From positions 144,858,204 through 144,922,203 of the forward strand of contig NC_091126.1 in the NCBI RefSeq assembly GCF_040183065.1: a DNA stretch of 64,000 nucleotides, given 5' to 3'. How positions within the stretch are numbered: the first letter of the stretch is position 1; each line of letters begins with the position of its first letter. The position numbers and the translations under genes are program-made. The notes beneath the pieces are model-generated. The model saw only the letters and a program-made list of their open reading frames with translations. It was not told the DNA's origin and made no database searches. Positions 23,045-35,766 of this stretch are shown piece by piece. Origin of the DNA: Periplaneta americana. Its lineage: Eukaryota; Arthropoda; Insecta; Blattodea; Blattidae.

Positions 23045-23460
23045 TATCTGTGATACAGACATGCATTTTGCGCTGTTAGTTTGAGGAACTGCCTCAACTG
23101 CATAGTGAAGGGGTGAACTCTATCTTCCAACAGAATGACTGGCACCAGAGTGTTACAAAATATCTGGACGAAACACTTCAACAACGCTGGATTGGCCGTG
23201 CAACAGACGACAACCGCGCTCTCGCACGGTGGCCACCAAGTAGCCCCGATTTCATACTGCGCGACTTTTTCTTTGGGGATATGTGAAACAGTATTTACTT
23301 CCTCTAGTAATTTAGATGAGTTTAAACAACGCATCACGATTGCTGTGACTAATGTCGATGCAGGTATGCTAAACTTGGTTTGAGATGAACTAGACTATAT
23401 TCTTGATGTGTGTCATGTGACACAAGGAGCACATATTGGACATTTGTGAGTTCCCGAATT
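23045..23460 (+). pseudogene. mariner-like transposase C-terminal fragment
   Basis: The plus-strand frame gives WHQSVTKYLDETLQQRWIGR, then WPPSSPDFILRDFFLWGYVK, then after a frameshift a decayed helical region ending ...CEFPN. The SPD...DFFLWGYVK block is the region around the third catalytic residue, and its Asp is kept (LRDFF). The residues around the second catalytic Asp are corrupted (FQQNDWH). Same clade as the relic at 27010-27310. Confidence 0.8.
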
Positions 23461-23805
23461 AAACTTGAAGAATTACTTTATAAAACAGTGTAAATTGATT
23501 CCTGATAACGTTAATATTTTTGTATTTGTATAAAACATTGAAAGTGTCTATTTCTTTTGTACTAACCCAGTAATTATGTTCTGAAAGGCATGACTTCTGC
23601 CCTTCATTGTTTAAGAAATGTTTGAACTTATCTCGTACTTCCTTTGCGGATATATCTGAGGATCTTGGCAGCCTTTGTAAGGACACTAAGTCCCCAGTAC
23701 ATCTCCATTTACCAGGTACTATTTCTCCAATTGAGTGTTTTTCTCCTCACTGATACAGTCTAAAACGTGCGTGGATCGATGATACATGAAACCATGTGTC
23801 ATGAG
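23461..23805. other. Spacer
   Basis: Nothing recognised. Confidence 0.3.
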
Positions 23806-24811
23806 TAGGGGCGGATTTTGAAGAAAAGTCATAATATTTTTCATATTAGGACGATGCGTATTAATATAGAAATTCCTTCTACAAATATTAACGTAAAAAA
23901 ACAATTTATTATATTGCATTTTTTTTTTCATTTTTTGACGATTTTGAACTAATAGGTTATCTTTATATTTTTTTCGGCATTTTTTGTTCATTTTTAATAC
24001 TTTGAAGAACTTTTAGATAATTTGGAATGCATTTTACTTTCTTCTTTACCGATAGGACTATTAAATCATTTTCTAAGCAAATAGGTCAGTAGTAGTTACC
24101 TACTGAATAAGTGAATAACAGTGAAGTTTGAGTTTTATAGTTTGGAACAGACTGTAAAATCCATCCCTCATTCCACTGAAGGCTTCACTTCACACAATGG
24201 AAGTAATATAAAATGCTTGACAACAGCTAAGTTTAAGTGAGGGCTTTGACCGCTACTGTTCTTTTGTCGGTGCGAGGGTGTCTTTAGAATTTATGTTTGG
24301 AAGGGTGGAAACTTTCACAGTGTCCTGGACAGGACGTGGTTAGGAAGGGATGTACTGTAATGGACAATATTTTTAACACAAAGGTTACAAGAATGCACGC
24401 TGCGCCCACAATTTATTGTCATTAACACTCCCTCATCTGGAAGATATGGAAACAAAAGAGAAGCGCGGAAGGAGGAGGAGACAGAGAATGAAGGCACTGA
24501 TATGGACCACCCGTGACTGAAACACATTGTAAACCCTCATTAAAATCTATAGTTTTTCCTTGAAACCTTCATTTTATTGCATGTTCTTTTCCTTTATCTT
24601 AGCCAAATTACAAGAAGTTGCATCCTCTCTCCGAGATTTGTATGGAAGTCATTGAAAAAAGGTGACTAAAATTTAAGAAGTTATGATGCGAGTACGGTGA
24701 ATAATATTTAAATGTCATTTTCTTTTAATTTAATGTCATTTTGCCATTAATTTAAGGGCATTTTAATGATCATTTTAAGTAGATTCTTAGGTCATCAACA
24801 TCCGCCCCCTA
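23806..24811. mobile_element. Possible non-autonomous DNA transposon with TAGGGGCGGAT ends
   Basis: The left end TAGGGGCGGATTTTGA and the complement of the right end (TAGGGGGCGGATGTTGA) form imperfect inverted repeats. The GGGGCGG core is hAT-like. I could not match an 8-bp flanking duplication, and no transposase domain is visible inside, so the call is tentative. Confidence 0.4.
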
Positions 24812-25201
24812 TCGCCGCATGCCTCGAGGCATGAAGAATTACTTTATGGCGTGATGGCGTGAAATTGCAACATCCTGAAGCAGAATTCGCTTACGGACTT
24901 CTTCAAAAATAAATTCAATGTTGTTTCATTTTGGCAAAATAATCAATCTGAGTCATAACACTGAAAATTACAATAAAATACCTTTAGATTTAAATGTTAT
25001 TGGATCTATTTCGCGTCTTACGGTTATTCCTATGACGTTCCATGTAGTCCGAGTTATTCTAAATCCGAGCTACCCTCATCCATTCATTATCTCTTATTAG
25101 TATTATCGAAATTCAACTGTACTTCTCTACAGAAAAAAAGCCAATTTTCATTTAATAATAACTTCAATCAATATTTAAACACTGAATCTTTATTTACGCC
25201 C

Positions 25202-25202
<1 letters not shown>
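24812..25202. other. AT-rich spacer
   Basis: Nothing recognised. Confidence 0.3.
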
Positions 25203-25237
<35 letters not shown>

Positions 25238-25720
25238 TCCGCACTACAGCCACACATGGGCCTTGGCGTCCTCAACAATTCCTTTCCATGTTTGTCTTTC
25301 CTGTGCCTTCCTCCTCCAATTTCTCACTCCCAATGCCACCAAGTCATCTGTCACGCCATCAAACCATCTGAGATTAGGTCTTCCCTTTTTCCTTATCCCT
25401 CCAGTTTCATTAAAAAGCAGCTTTTTGGCTATTTCGTCTTCGCTCATTCTCATGAGATGACCAAGCCATCTTATCCTTTCGCCACTATATCCGGTTCTTC
25501 ATATAACTGATATAATTCCCGGTTAAACCTTCTTCTCCATATTCCTCCCATTCAATCGCTCCATATATTCTTCTTAAGATCTTTCTTTCGAAAGTTCCCA
25601 GAGAATTTTCCCCTCTTTTTTGTCAGGGTCCAAGTCTCCGCTCCATAAATCAACACCAGTCTTATCATTGTTTTGTAAATTTTAGTTTTAATCGTACAAG
25701 GAACATTCTTTGCTTTTAAT
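25203..25720 (-). pseudogene. LINE family 2, 3' end with (TGA)n tail
   Basis: The minus reading starts near 25715 with KAKNVPCTIKTKIYKTMIRL and YGAETWTLTKK, then FERKILRRIYGA. After frameshifts it gives RMSEDEIAKKLLFNETGG, RKKGRPNLRWFDGVTDDL, LGVRNWRRKAQERQTW and AKAHVWL. This is the region following the reverse transcriptase. The element ends in a (TGA)n tail (25203-25237 on the plus strand as TCA), as does the related copy at 53652. Its 5' side stops at the TIR element beginning at 25722. Confidence 0.8.
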
Positions 25721-25721
25721 A

Positions 25722-26828
25722 TACAGGGACATCATTTTATTTTTACTAACATTTTTAATATTAACTTGCCTATATCTCTGGATCAACGCCGTTTGCTACC
25801 CCCTTCCACGATTGGAGTTCGATGATACTGGCGTAATATACAAACAAATCACTTTACTAGGTATAGGAGGGAAGAAAAATAGTTCATCCATTTACGTAAA
25901 CTAGGAAATATTGCGCTTTTGAGTTTGATCATTTTCATTAGGTTCTTGTTTAATTAAAATATAGTGCAGTATTAACAATGAGTGTTTTTACTCACGAACT
26001 GAGCTTTCCATGTGGACGTATTCATTATGCAGTGTACCTATATTATACTGTCTACAGCACATTAGCGTACAATATAGAGAATGAAGTTAAATTGAAAAAT
26101 AATCATAATATGTATATTTAAACACATTTTTTAAAGTGGTGGCCGTTCATTTCGATACAGGCTTCAGTTCTAATGTGCATATTATCGCACTATAGATTAT
26201 TGTACCTAATCCCAATTACCAGTTTCGTTCTTCGTACTAGTAACTCATGTTGAAATAATTCTGTACCTACTCTATAAAAGAGTACTTTACGTACTGTAAA
26301 TTCAATCTTCACTTCTGCCCGATCCGAAAAGATAAAATTACTCAGACATACTATTTACTGTCCGTCCAAATGGTTATGTCGTAGGGTCGTAGAAAGGGAG
26401 GAAATCACGTAACAATTAATTACCTAACGAGGTCCTTTTATTTAAGTTATTTTAAACAGTTATATAATATTACGTAGACGTCCAATTCCTAACAGAAATT
26501 AATGTTCTCAGAAAAGAACTAAGACAGCCCAGCTACTAGCTGGCGAATAAAAGCTGGTGGGGGAAACCAGGATGCGACGTAGGCAAATGGACGACAGTAC
26601 CTGTGCGAAAATGATTCAATATTGAAAGCTCTTTTGTCACTGGAAAACGCGAACATATTTTTAGAACGTACTGTTTACTATGACCGAAAGGCTTCTATGA
26701 CTGTATATGCGGTCTTGGATCTGTGTGGAGGACGATTGAACTTCATTAGTAGAAGGGGTGGGAGTGAAGTATATTCAAAAACTCAGGTACAATAAAAATT
26801 GAAGTAAAAATAAAATGATGTCCCTGTA
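25722..26828 (-). mobile_element. mariner-like element with perfect 26-bp TIRs
   Basis: The 26-bp ends at 25721-25746 and 26804-26829 (ATACAGGGACATCATTTTAT... and complement) match perfectly and are flanked by TA. The only coding trace is the C-terminus EACIEMNGHHFKKCV on the minus strand at 26105-26160, a mariner ending (CIEMNGHHF). The rest of the 1.1 kb does not code. Perfect TIRs on a decayed body suggest relatively recent mobilisation in trans. Confidence 0.85.
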
Positions 26829-27009
26829 TTTGCTAATCCAAAATAGCTCTTATTGGCTGCTATTAGCCTAATCTAGCTCCTATTTCACTATCCATGGTAT
26901 TACGCCCTTAATATGCACCGCAAATTTATTGTACAATTTGAGCACAAGAATACTTTACTAAAAGTTACATAATAGTAATTACATTGTCCTCTACAAGTCC
27001 TGCATCATA

Positions 27010-27310
27010 GGCTAAATTATAAAATATGTTCAGTATGACTCTCCGATTCCAAACAAGTCTGGAGGCGGAACTTAATGTTATTTACAACGCTTTGTAACAT
27101 GTCGGCGGTGATTTCACGATACTTTTCCTCGATCCACGTTCTTAGATGTTGCAAGTCACGAATCTTCACTGTGTAGGCCTATACATTTTCCTTAAGGTAA
27201 CCGGAGAAAACGAAGTCAGGTGACCTGAGAGCCCACTCTCTGGGTCCTGTGCGGCATATCCTGCATGAACCATTCTGGTCTTTCGCCTAGCAGACCCAAT
27301 TAAGAAATGT
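27010..27310 (-). pseudogene. mariner-like transposase C-terminal fragment
   Basis: The minus reading RTGPREWALRSPDFVFSGYL, KIRDLQHLRTWIEEKYREI and LQSVVNNIKFRLQTCLES matches the C-terminal third of the mariner clade seen at 23045. A short deletion removes the Asp of the SPDLTPCDFFLWGYLK-type motif. Confidence 0.75.
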
Positions 27311-27536
27311 CATACATATACAGGGTGTAAGGTATATAAGTGTCGTCCTTTCACAGTCGTCGTGGACGGTCTACAGGATAAAAAGAAGTCCATACAACAT
27401 AGGTCAAAACTTCGATAGTTTTCTCAGAAAAAAAAAAATATTTATTTCCTTATTTCATTTGCGTTATACTGCTTATTCGTTAGTTAAAGTACGAAAACAA
27501 TTACATCAGTAGGTATATCTAGCAAAGAGTTAATAT

Positions 27537-28609
27537 TACCTACTTACTGGCTTTTAAGGAAACCCGGAGGTTCATTGCCGCCCTCACATAAGCCCGCCAT
27601 AGGTCCCTATCCTGAGCAAGATTAATCCATTCTCTATCATCATATCCCACCTCCCTCAAATCCATTTTAATATTATCTTCCCATCTACGTCTCGGCCTCC
27701 CTAAAGGTCTTTTTCCCTCCGGCCTTCCAACTAACTCTCTATATGTATTTCTGGATTCGCCCATACGTGCTACATGCCCTGCCCATTTGAAACGTCTGGA
27801 TTTAATGTTCCTAATTATGTCAGGCGAATAATACAATGCATGCAGTTCTGTGTTGTGTAACTTTCTCCATTTTTCCAATAGTCGGTTTAAAAATATCCTC
27901 CCGTCCTACTTTAGCATTGAAATCCCCCAATAAAATTTTCATGTGATATATAGGTAACTGATCAAAAGTCTGTTCCAATTCCTCATAGAAGCTATCCTTT
28001 ATATGGTCGTCTTTCTCTTCTGTAGGGGCATGAGTATTTATAACTACTATATCGCACTATCTACTCTTAAGTAGCCTACTAAACACGATAAACCTATCAC
28101 TGATAAATTAGACCTTTTTTACTGCTGATTTTATTCTTTTATGAATAAAGAATCCTGTTCCTAATTGGTGATTATCGTTTCCTTCCCCATAATACAACAA
28201 ATAATCTTCTATTTGTGTTATGCCGTTCCCATCTAACCTAACCTCCTGTACTCCCACAAAGTCTATTCTATATCTAGCTAGTTCTTTTGCTACTAATGTT
28301 ACCCCTCCTGTTCTATATAGACTTGTAACATTCCAAGTACCAAATCTCAAAACCTTATTCGTTTGCTGTGGTCGTGCCAGAGAATCAGTCCCATTTCGAG
28401 GCTTATTTCAAGGATTCGTAACAAGCTGTTTTTTTACGGTGATGGGTTGTTAGCCCTTCGCCAAACCCCCAAGCTGGAGGACCACCCCTCATCGGCTGTC
28501 CGCGACAGCTTATTCAATATATTCACAGCTACCCTCCATATCTGGAGGCCGTCTCCTCAATCCGCAACCTGAGGACGCGCCATGCCGTGGTGATAGGGAC
28601 CCACAATAC
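27537..28609 (-). pseudogene. LINE family 1 with both ends but the reverse transcriptase deleted
   Basis: The 5' region (28350-28609) contains the family leader (CCTCCAGCTTGGGGGTTTGG on the minus strand). An endonuclease domain follows: MRFGTWNVTSLYRTGGVTLV, FVGVQEVRLDGNGI and, further on, INTHAPTEEKDDHI and ILLGDFNAKVG. The QEVR Glu and GDFNA motifs of AP-type endonucleases are visible. At about 27890 the reading jumps from the endonuclease to EKWRKLHNTELHALY, so the end of the endonuclease and the whole reverse transcriptase are missing. The remaining C-terminus is clean up to NLRVSLKASK. Flanks AGTTAATAT at 27528-27536 and 28610-28618 are a 9-bp target duplication. Confidence 0.85.
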
Positions 28610-29059
28610 AGTTAATATCAGTTTAAATAAATATTTGTGTGTTCTACTACTTTTTCTGAAATTAAATAATAATGCATGTTTAAATGTGTTAATATTCTAG
28701 CGTGAGAGACATGGTACAAAGTTTGGGCGCCCCTGATTTAGAACACGTCACTTCTAGAAAGGAGGCTTCGATATCAATCAAGTAACCATCATTCGATAAG
28801 AAAGTCTTTAATTTCAATTTAGAACCAAAATAGAAGCCCGAATAAAAATATAACCTTATAAACACCCGAACAGTAATTATCTCAAAACGCGTTAAGTCCA
28901 TTTTATGAAGGACTGGGATAGTTCTTTATCCACCGGTCTGCGGACTGAGCGAGTTTTCGAGTGACATGCACAATAACACAGACTTTTAGACAAGGATTAG
29001 CGTTATTTTCAAAGAAAATACACTTAAAATATCGTGATAGTGGTCTCAAACAAAATCAT
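28610..29059. other. Spacer with one ACGCGTTAAGTCCA motif
   Basis: The motif is at 28887-28902. A short GGGCGCCCCTG at about 28723-28733 could be a lone hAT terminus. Nothing else is recognised. Confidence 0.3.
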
Positions 29060-29555
29060 TTGTGCGTATATAAATATACAGACGCTTGTATTGCCCTATT
29101 TTGACTATGCCGACATTTTACTGACTGTCTTTTCCAGCGACAACAAAATGAAACTTCAACGTGCTCATAATTTATGTGTAGGCCTACGTTTTGTAAGCAA
29201 AGTTCGCAAATGTGATCATATTACCCCATCCCTGGAAGCAACAATAGATTGACTTAAACTAGATAAAAAAAAATTTACATTCACTTTTCCTTCTCTTTGA
29301 AATTTTGAACTCTTCTATTCCTTCGTACCTGTCGACTCGCTTCTCTTACCGGTACCTTTCTTCCCACCATAGTCTGAACACACGCTCTCGCCATGAAACA
29401 ATACCAACAATATTATCCCATCGTACCTCCTCATACTCATCCTCTTTCACGAGCCCTGCCAAAACTCTGGAATTCGCTACCTGCTAGCAACAGGGACTGT
29501 AGAAATAAAATTGAATTCAAACGCAAACTTACTAGGCACTTGGTCAGTAATTGAG
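29060..29555 (+). pseudogene. LINE family 3, C-terminal fragment
   Basis: Plus-strand reading: INIQTLVLPYFDYADILLTV, then MKLQRAHNLCVGLRFVSKVR, HITPSLEA, and in another frame SSIPSYLSTR, YLSSHHSLNTRSRHETIPTI, HRTSSYSSSF. This is the post-reverse-transcriptase region of a jockey/CR1-like LINE. It is frameshifted and differs from families 1 and 2. Confidence 0.7.
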
Positions 29556-30740
29556 ACTCGTTCACACATACCTTCTTGTCAGTAGTTCTCTTATTCTATC
29601 CCAAAATATTTCAATATCCGGTAATTTCATCACTATATAATTGAGGAGCATAGTATCAAAGTTAGACAACTCCATTTTTTGCGATTTCGAGATATTGATT
29701 GTTTCTCATTGAATTTTGTGTGTTGAATGCGATTCTGAAACTGTTTAGGTTCAAAAACAGACAGAACAGAGCTCAAATAGCGCTTTAGAATAAAAATGTA
29801 GACAAATCCACTGTGGCTTGGTTTAAAAATTAGAACAATTCCTTCAGTAGCCAATGAGAAGCCCACATTCGTACCACCTTTTCCCATCATACATCGCGAA
29901 TACAACATGGCTAATTGTTTATATAATCGGTTTGTGGATGAATAAGTAGCCTACTGTTTTACGTAAATTGCTTTGCAGCCGAGTTAGAAGAGACTTATAG
30001 ATTCAAAAGTAGAAAATTTCATTTAAAAAATGGCTTCGTTTGGTTTCAGAAACAGACAACTCCACTTTAAATATAGCTTCATTTAGTTTCAAAAACACAC
30101 GACTCCTTGACTTAGTTTCAGAGATGAACAACTCCACTTTTTAAATTTAAATTTCGATTTGAATATTAATTTTAATCACATTTTGAGACCGAAAAAAATA
30201 TTTCTATGACCCATGAGAATGTTGAAAAAAGTGTACGTATGACGGTGACATTGGGTATACAAGGATCTAGTTTTTCGCCTCTCCTCTAAAATAAGCAAAA
30301 GTTGAGTTTTACAACTTTGATATCCTGCAGGGGTTTTTTTGTTAATTCGTTTTAGAGTTTTTTTAGTGATTGATATTTAAGCTACGAATATTCAGATTTT
30401 GCCAAAGTTTCTAAAATATTTCTTTGTTCTTAACTTCTACAATAAATTACCTAATCTTTATTAATCAGGTAATATTTTCGCACTTCGATTGTTACTGTAA
30501 TTGCAATTATAAATTTAATATTAATTCTAATTATGATTGTAGTAGTATTTAGTAGTAGTATTTATTTATTTAACCTGTAGTTGAATTCTTCAGATTGTAG
30601 TTGTAATCCCCTGACAGAGGGAAAAGAAGGCATCATGGACTTATCTCTACCAGATTAAATAAATAAATACTAATACTATAAATCATAAATATGGCCAAAT
30701 ATACTGATCGAGTTTTGGGATCATACTCTTCAATTGAACG
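29556..30740. other. AT-rich stretch with short internal repeats
   Basis: GACAACTCCA(T/C)TTT recurs near 29668, 30055 and 30127, each next to a TTTAGTTTCA-like phrase, so a short diverged repeat is present. No gene is seen. Confidence 0.4.
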
Positions 30741-30962
<222 letters not shown>

Positions 30963-31009
30963 GTACTCTTCAATTGAGTCCTCATATATTAGTTACTCCT
31001 GTTCACTTT

Positions 31010-31360
31010 GTGTAGGTCTAACTCTAGGTTAGACATCAACACAGACATGGAAATACTACACATCCAACCAAAAAGCCAGAAACTAAACGCACTAGAACAA
31101 TATGAAATATACAGACACACAAAAACACACCCCAATGAAATTCTCAACACACAACTCAATTTCAGAACACACACACTCTTTGACTCCACATTACACTACA
31201 CAAACACACCCTCACCAGAAACAAAACAAGAGGCGCCAAGACCAACAACGACCAGTTCTGAAGATGACCCATAATAGGTCGGAATATGTAAACCAAATAC
31301 TATAGAATTTAACACAAGAAAGTCATATAATACATATTCCGAAGTGATACAGTGTTAAAA
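31010..31360 (+). pseudogene. Penelope-like element, 3' end
   Basis: The frame gives DINTDMEILHIQPKSQKLNA, LEQYEIYRHTKTHPNEILNT, QLNFRTHTLFDS and TTTSSEDDP. This is the C-terminus downstream of the GIY-YIG endonuclease of an arthropod Penelope-like retroelement. The 3' untranslated part (GGTCGGAATATGTAAACC, then ATACATATTCCGAAGTG) matches the copy at 52825. The reverse transcriptase and the GIY-YIG core are missing. Confidence 0.8.
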
Positions 31361-31694
31361 GTTGTGTAATCAAGGTGTATTATATTTCAGTTTTCGTTTC
31401 TAACTTCTGACGATTCCCGTTAATATTCATACATATTCGCTAGTCTTACTTTACTTTCTATAATAATTTTAATGGTGGCACTGAAATTCTAGGTTACTAC
31501 ATAAAAATAACTGTCATGTCCTTAGACAGTAGGCCTACTGTCATGCAGACGTCGCGGTCGCGGGATGTTGCGGTTTCCACCTGGGCTTTCCCTCTGAAAC
31601 TAAGCGCTTGTTCCCGGATGACTTCAAATACAAAGGTTATTTTACGTCACTGTACCATAGCATCATTATGACAAAGAGGGATCGTGACCTACAT
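31361..31694. other. Spacer
   Basis: Nothing recognised. Confidence 0.3.
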
Positions 31695-31764
31695 CAGTGT
31701 TCCGCAACCTTTTTCTATCCACGGCACACCCTAGACGGGCCTAGACTCAACACGGCACATCTTA

Positions 31765-32598
31765 AGGTACGGTCACACGTCGCTATTTTTGCAGCGATGC
31801 AGTACAAAAAACTGCGCAACTCTCGTACAGCGACGTGTGAACAACGGTGCAACCCGAAAAGTAGCGGCTGTCGAACCTGCTGCTCGCTACTTTTTCATGC
31901 TGCGCGCAGCTTAAAAGTAGCGACGTCTGAACAGGGTTCTCAGGGTTGCAGCCGCAGCATTTTTGATATCGGTTTTGTTGAAACTTTTGCTGCTGTTGCG
32001 ACCAGTGTTGCCACCCATATGTGCCAATGATACTCTTATTGTTTGGATGTATTTTAATGTTAGATGTGATGAAAATAAATAATTTGTAACAATTATTAAA
32101 TGTACAACACAGTCTGATCATATTTGCTGACGATATAATTCACTTTTTTAATTTTCTGTAGCGTAGTTTCAAACAGGAGGGTTGCCAACATTGATTACGT
32201 GAATATGCTGTTGGTTATCATTTAAGTATATAGGCGTTTTTAAAAGATTTATAGTAAAATAATGCCAATTTCTGAATACTAGTTAGGACTGAAAAGCAAA
32301 TAATAGATAAATAAGCTTTCGCATGAGTTTATTAATAGTGCGAACATAACTACAAAATGTATATTGAGAAGTCAACACGGAGATGGAAACCTGCAACATG
32401 ACTGCGGCTGCAAAAGTAGCGCCTTGTGTGTGAAGAGACTCGCAACCTGCAGTTGCAACTTTTGCAGTACTCGGGTTGCGCAGCACGAAAAGTAGCGTGC
32501 AGCGCGCTACTTTTGGCTTACGTGTGAACACGACACGCAACTTTTGCAGCTGCAGTACAAAAGTTGCGCAGCAAAAGTAGAGACGTGTGACCGTATCT
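31765..32598. mobile_element. MITE with AGGTACGGTCACACG ends
   Basis: Ends AGGTACGGTCACACGTCGCT and its complement (AGAGACGTGTGACCGTATCT) bound 834 bp. The flanking trinucleotides are TTA and TTT, compatible with a 3-bp TTA duplication as in PIF/Harbinger. Inside, AAAGTAGCG, GTTGCAACTTTTGC and related words recur many times in both orientations, giving strong secondary structure. It does not code; the frames crossing it are accidental. Confidence 0.7.
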
Positions 32599-33407
32599 TT
32601 TTTATAAAACATAAATAGACTCTTATATTTATTAACAATTTATGAACTTCTCTGTAGAAAATACCCATTTCTATTACCAATATTAAAGTAAACAACTCTA
32701 CTCATATCTTCAATGTGATTCTTGGGCCTGATTAGCTGCACACAGGTGATTGATCCGTGACGGAATCGTTGACAGTGCAAGCCTCATTTTTTCATCGATG
32801 GATTTGAGTCTCTCCCTCTTTGATGTTATAATTTCATTTAACGTTAAGAAGCCCACTTCAAACATATATGTAGTTGAAATTGGCAATAACATATTAACTG
32901 CCACCTGAGAGATCACCGGATATTCACTCCTTATTGACAGCTAAAATGTTTCCAAAGACACTTTGAGAAGTTTTAATGTCAGTGTTCTGTCTGCTTTTAA
33001 ATCTGCCAGTTCCAGTTGTACAAGTATATTATTCGGAAGATTGTTTGAATCCACAATGAATGGATCACGAACCCAGTCGAAATCTTGAACACTCTCTCCA
33101 AAATAATTCTTTAACTTCTGCTGCAAGATTACTAAATATATTACCGTCCGCAAGGGGTCATACAGTTGGAAACATCTCAAACCACGTATTTTATATAATC
33201 TGTATCCACAAATTCAGTTTATTCACAAATCCTTGAATCTCATCCATACTAGTCAGAATATTTTCGTTCCTATCTTGCATTTTTCTGTTAAGCTCATTCA
33301 AATGTACAAATATATCTGAAAGATATGCCAACTTAAACACCCATTCATCATCAGCAAATAAATCCGCGTACTCATGCCCCTCAATAGTAAAAAATGCAAG
33401 TAGGGTA

Positions 33408-33618
33408 AATTAGGGTCTGTTGGACAGTCGGGCATGTTGGACACTTTGTACTTTAACGTGTTACCTCGCCACTTGTGGGCACCATATTCTGCTAGAAGTC
33501 AATGACGGAAGTAGCCACGTGGCTACTTCCTGTGGTGCCCACAAGTGGCGAGGTAACACGTTAAAGTACAAAGTGTCCAACATGCCCGACTGTCCAACAG
33601 ACCCTAATTTACCCTACC
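33408..33618. mobile_element. Near-perfect palindromic MITE inside the hAT transposase
   Basis: Left arm GGGTAAATTAGGGTCTGTTG... through GTGGGCACCA and right arm TGGTGCCCACAAGTGGCGAG... through ACCCTAATTTACCC are complementary over about 90 bp. The centre is itself palindromic (GTAGCCACGTGGCTAC). DNA or RNA from it would fold into one long hairpin. It sits between two blocks of the transposase reading. Confidence 0.8.
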
Positions 33619-33640
33619 TCATCTTTAAGTTAAAAATTCA

Positions 33641-34121
<481 letters not shown>

Positions 34122-34786
34122 TCACACAGCCTTTACTTCGTCCATCACAATTTTCAGAGGAGATGGCAAAGACTTAGCAACAATGGCTTCGCGGTGAATG
34201 AGACAGTGGTTGCTCCGTATGTTAGGATTTATTTCACGTACTTTAGCCACGAATCCTTTCACTCAGCCTGTCATAGAAGAGGCTCCATCTGTACAGATAC
34301 TAATGCAATCCTCCCATGTTAATTCATTAAGGAATATATATTGATTAGTTGTACGAAATATTTCTTCATCGATAGCTCGCTCGGGCAGTTCTTTGCAAAA
34401 AAATGATTATTTACAATTACATGCCCATCAATGTACCGAAAATGGGAAAGAAGTTGTGCGTGACCGCTAATATCGGTGGACTCGTCGATCTGAAGTGACA
34501 ACTTCTGACTGCCCTTTATTTTCTCCTTCATAATGACTTCGATGTCACTGGACATGCCACTAACTCGGCGGGTAATTAGGTTCACGCGCATGTAGGTTTT
34601 ACGAGATACCGAATGACCTATATGCAAACATATATTTATGAAAACAATTAAATTTTAATTTTAATTTATTCTAAATTAATTACATCAATTTCTTACAATA
34701 ATAGGTAAAAGTTCGCGTCACACCTTTCACCTTGTGAAAGCACACCAGTGTGCCGCGGTACACCGGTTGCGGAACACTGACTAGAC

Positions 34787-35758
34787 CACAGTCTATTATA
34801 TACAGTAGCGAAACTTGAGGTGATTTTTTGCAAATCTCGTGATAAAGCGCTCCAAGCGGTTAGCAACTAGAAACAATAGAATGTCCACGGTCGACTTTGG
34901 ACTGTGTCGTATTTCCATCGAGTGCTAGCTCGTTGCGTATTTCACATTGATGCTTGTGAAATGTTCGTTATTGGTTATAATAAAAGTGTTAATGGCTAAA
35001 ATACAATAATTTGAATAATAATATTTTACTAGAGACGTAGAAAAATTAAGTTTGTTTTAATGAAATTTATTGATCACGTTTTATTTTCAATTCTGGTGGG
35101 ATTATTATTACTTAGGCCTACTTTTTTTTCAAAGGATATGTTTTTAATTATAGCTATTAATTTTGTTGTTATTTTTATTTTTACTTTACTAGAGACGTAG
35201 AAAAAGTAAGTCTGTTACAATAAAATTTATTGATCACGTTTTATATCCAGTTCTGGTGTGATTATTATTGCTTAACCTCATCCCACTTTGTTAACTACGT
35301 AAGCCTACACTACAAGTACCGGTACACGTAAGTTACTCCATTAATTCATATTTCCATTATTATTGTTATAAAGGGAAATGAAAATTAATATTTATTGGTT
35401 TCATAGTTAATTATCGCTATAATCTTGAATGAGTGAAGCGATTATAGTAAATTTCAGTTCGTTTTGCACAAACAAAAATAATATTAATCTATTTCTTGCA
35501 AGTATCTTCGAGTTTACGGTGGAATTTAATATACTTCATTAAAATAATAAATTAACTTTATGCATTTAATATTTCAATAATGGAAGGGAGGTGTTAATTT
35601 TTCCAAAAGAACACAACGAAAGTGTAACATATTTTGTCGTCTACTAGGAGAGAGATCTGCGATGATGAGGCGATAGTAGCGATCCTAGTGGTGGGCAACT
35701 ACCCATGTTTGCATTTTTACTACATATTGAGCTTCGCGGCTGTATATAGTAGACTGTG
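34787..35758. mobile_element. MITE, CAGTCTAGTATA family, long copy 3 (972 bp)
   Basis: The ends CACAGTCTATTATATACAG and CTGTATATAGTAGACTGTG and the subterminal GGCGATAGTAGCGATCCTAG match the 180-bp copies, but the interior is about five times longer. The flanks GACTAGAC (34779-34786) and AACTAGAC (35759-35766) differ at one base, giving an 8-bp duplication. A direct duplication of about 105 bp (35018-35120 and 35182-35285, both with TTTACTAGAGACGTAGAAAA) lies inside. There is no coding frame. Confidence 0.8.
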
Positions 35759-35766
35759 AACTAGAC

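Noticed and set aside
31608-32121. 140-codon plus-strand and 112-codon minus-strand frames
   Set aside because: They cross the hAT TIR and the structured MITE at 31765-32598, and no family matches.
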